From UBA7239 sp035430165 (lineage in GTDB: Bacteria; Pseudomonadota; Gammaproteobacteria; Pseudomonadales; UBA7239): a stretch of DNA of 64,000 nucleotides. Position 1 is the first letter of the stretch, and each line of letters starts with the position of its first letter. A program made the position numbers and the translations under genes. The DNA lies in contig DAOMGE010000008.1 of NCBI GenBank assembly GCA_035430165.1, positions 14,180 to 78,179 on the forward strand. Reading direction: 5' to 3'. Positions 63,178-64,000 of this stretch are shown one piece after another. The notes below the pieces were generated by a model, which did not search any database, was not told where the DNA came from, and was given only the letters and a program-made list of their open reading frames with translations.

Positions 63178-63354
63178 TCAGTAGTTTGCTTGGCAAAGCC
63201 GAAGCTGGTGGGCAAGCGTGATGACGGCATTGGCCGCCAGCGAATCGCAACAAGCGTAACGGATATGGGCGAATCCGATACATTGCCATGCTGTAAAACC
63301 TGTGAGAAGAACAAGGATAAAAAATCCTTTGTCTTCAAATGGATTTTTTTATGA
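63178..63354 (+). pseudogene. 3' remnant of the gene upstream of the gpV-like gene (probable phage replication initiator)
   Basis: An open frame of 58 codons follows an in-frame stop at 63175 and ends in TGA at 63352-63354, overlapping the next start as ATGA. It reads KPKLVGKRDDGIGRQRIAT, then DMGESDTLPCCKTCEKNK, and has no good start codon or Shine-Dalgarno. In filamentous phages the gene before gpV is the gene II replication protein, so this is probably its surviving C-terminus (position-based inference). A short gene starting at GTG 63208 is the alternative. Confidence 0.5.
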
Positions 63355-63641
63355 TCACCATTACCGGCGAAGTCAGAAAAGTCCTCGACGATCAATACAC
63401 CGATGGTAAAGGCAATAAGGTTGCCCAAGCCGTGCTGGTCATCGAGCCGTCTTCAGAGCGTAAAAACTACGAGGTGTTCCTGTCGGCAGCTCAGGTTCGC
63501 AGCGGCGCCAAGGATGCCTGGTTAAAACTGGTTGGCCAATCTGCCAGTGTCCCGGTGTCACTTTACGTGAACCATGAATACCGACTGCACAAGTTCAATG
63601 CCGCCGGTGACGGCATGGCACCAACCACGGCAAAGCGGTGA
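63351..63641 (+). CDS. Filamentous-phage gpV-like single-stranded DNA-binding protein
   Basis: A 96-residue protein beginning MITITGEVRKVLDDQYTDGKG and ending VSLYVNHEYRLHKFNAAGDG. The length and strand-rich pattern resemble inoviral gene V ssDNA-binding proteins, which coat single-stranded phage genomes. The ATG at 63351 overlaps the preceding frame's stop (ATGA), supporting coupling to a former replication gene; an ATG at 63339 is in frame but less likely. Codon use is less A+T-rich than in the CBASS genes, so it appears to belong to the phage backbone. Confidence 0.65.
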   Translation: MITITGEVRKVLDDQYTDGKGNKVAQAVLVIEPSSERKNYEVFLSAAQVRSGAKDAWLKLVGQSASVPVSLYVNHEYRLHKFNAAGDGMAPTTAKR

Positions 63642-63645
63642 TTTT

Positions 63646-63822
63646 ATGACACAGCAAAACTTCGATAGCCTTGAACAATCTACAAAGAATCTCATGAATG
63701 GTATGCGTGATCTGGCTAGTTTGATGGCTGATGAGGATCATGGTGCTGGCTATGTGCAACGTCTGGCCGCGGAGATGCAGGATTTTTATGTGCAGTTTTT
63801 GATTGCCTTGAATCCTGAATAA
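63646..63822 (+). CDS. Small uncharacterised phage-type protein
   Basis: A 58-residue acidic, helical protein (MTQQNFDSLEQSTKNLMNGMRDL to FLIALNPE) with no membrane segment. It starts 4 bp after the gpV-like gene; an extended frame overlapping that gene is unlikely. I do not recognise the family. In a filamentous phage, small coat genes would be expected here, but this lacks the signal peptide and hydrophobic span of a coat protein. The 126 bp after it hold only a hairpin (AAGGCC/GGCCTT at 63892-63912) before dif. Confidence 0.6.
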   Translation: MTQQNFDSLEQSTKNLMNGMRDLASLMADEDHGAGYVQRLAAEMQDFYVQFLIALNPE

Positions 63823-63948
63823 AATCTTTATCCAGAGCCTATAGCTTGAGTTATCCGATATTGCCTTCATGTATCATGCGTGGCTTGCGCAAAGGCCAGT
63901 AAAACCGGCCTTGAGAGCCTAGGAACAGCCAGCCTGATCCTGTATGGC

Positions 63949-63976
63949 ACTTCGCATAATCTATATTATGTTAAAT
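63949..63976 (+). other. dif: XerCD dif site (right junction)
   Basis: XerC arm ACTTCGCATAA (63949-63959), 6-bp centre TCTATA, XerD arm TTATGTTAAAT (63966-63976). The XerD arm is identical to that of E. coli dif and the XerC arm differs only in its outer four bases, closely resembling the pseudomonad version. Chromosome dimers are resolved here, and IMEX-type phages integrate at such sites. Confidence 0.9.
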
Positions 63977-64000
63977 TGCATACACGCCGTAAGAACCCGG

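Larger units (their letters stand above)
58600..63959 (+). mobile_element. Putative dif-integrated, inovirus-derived element with defence cargo (about 5.4 kb)
   Basis: The interval is bounded by two sites sharing the XerC half of dif; only the right site has a canonical centre and XerD arm. Inside are phage-like fragments: a truncated DUF3653-like gene, the 3' end of a gene coupled to a gpV-like ssDNA-binding gene, and a short ORF. Cargo consists of a small membrane protein, a DUF4062 protein and a CBASS pair. Much of the interval is A+T-richer than the flanks. No coat, adsorption, zot-like or integrase gene is seen, so it would depend on host XerCD and a helper, if mobile at all. The left boundary is less certain than the right. 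Confidence 0.6.

Overview
The window looks like chromosomal DNA of a Gammaproteobacterium, at roughly 50% G+C by eye. Supporting genes are the tig-clpP-clpX-lon-hup-ppiD block, class II dihydroorotase pyrC, an E. coli-type membrane pyrD, fused rlmKL, the pbpC/yfhM pair, a PilU-type ATPase, an AlgP-like histone H1-type protein and a pseudomonad-like dif site. I cannot assign a genus. No rRNA, tRNA or CRISPR array was seen.

Layout. 1-5,800: ettA (cut by the window edge), a nitroreductase, rnt-pyrC, a PilU-like ATPase with an unusual C-terminal domain, and the Lys/Ala-rich H1-like gene. 5,800-12,240: a leftward, tightly overlapped cluster (DUF523/DUF1722 protein, B12-binding MerR regulator, SnoaL-like protein, FAD oxidoreductase, DUF1365, cyclopropane-fatty-acid synthase, flavin-split-barrel protein). 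Two operator-like TGTACA-N12-TGTAYA elements precede it. This resembles the light- and B12-responsive LitR regulon. 12,240-14,810: an orphan GspE/PilB-type ATPase and a 2OG-Fe(II) oxygenase. 15,000-23,700: trigger factor, ClpP, ClpX, Lon, HU and PpiD (protein folding and quality control). 23,700-27,200: a CHASE2-type Ser/Thr kinase, PP2C phosphatase and FHA protein. 27,200-34,150: comEC, trmL, a quinohemoprotein alcohol dehydrogenase, an alpha/beta hydrolase, mobA and a Trm112-like protein. 34,150-46,000: pbpC and a 2002-residue alpha-2-macroglobulin (leftward), then pyrD and rlmKL. 46,000-49,530: a hypothetical gene, a GT-C-like membrane protein, mdh and a tiny membrane protein. 49,530-57,640: an overlapping oppABCDF operon with a trailing unknown gene, then gor.

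The most interesting region is 58,590-63,980. A site at 63,949-63,976 closely matches XerCD dif, with a canonical XerD arm. A second site at 58,589-58,616 shares its XerC arm but has a degenerate XerD half. This is the pattern expected when an element inserts at dif by XerC exchange. The roughly 5.36-kb interval has filamentous-phage-like pieces: a truncated DUF3653-like gene, the 3' end of an upstream gene overlapping a gpV-like ssDNA-binding gene, and a small ORF. No coat or zot-like gene is visible. The interval also carries a small membrane protein, a DUF4062 protein, and a two-gene CBASS operon (S-4TM effector plus CD-NTase with C-terminal sensor domain). My reading is that it is a dif-integrated, inovirus-derived element whose replication gene was replaced by anti-phage cargo. 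A dif site also implies that this end of the window lies near the replication terminus.

Start codons were moved from the longest possible ORF where a Shine-Dalgarno sequence, an overlap or family N-termini argued for it. Family assignments rest on motif recognition only; no database search was run.
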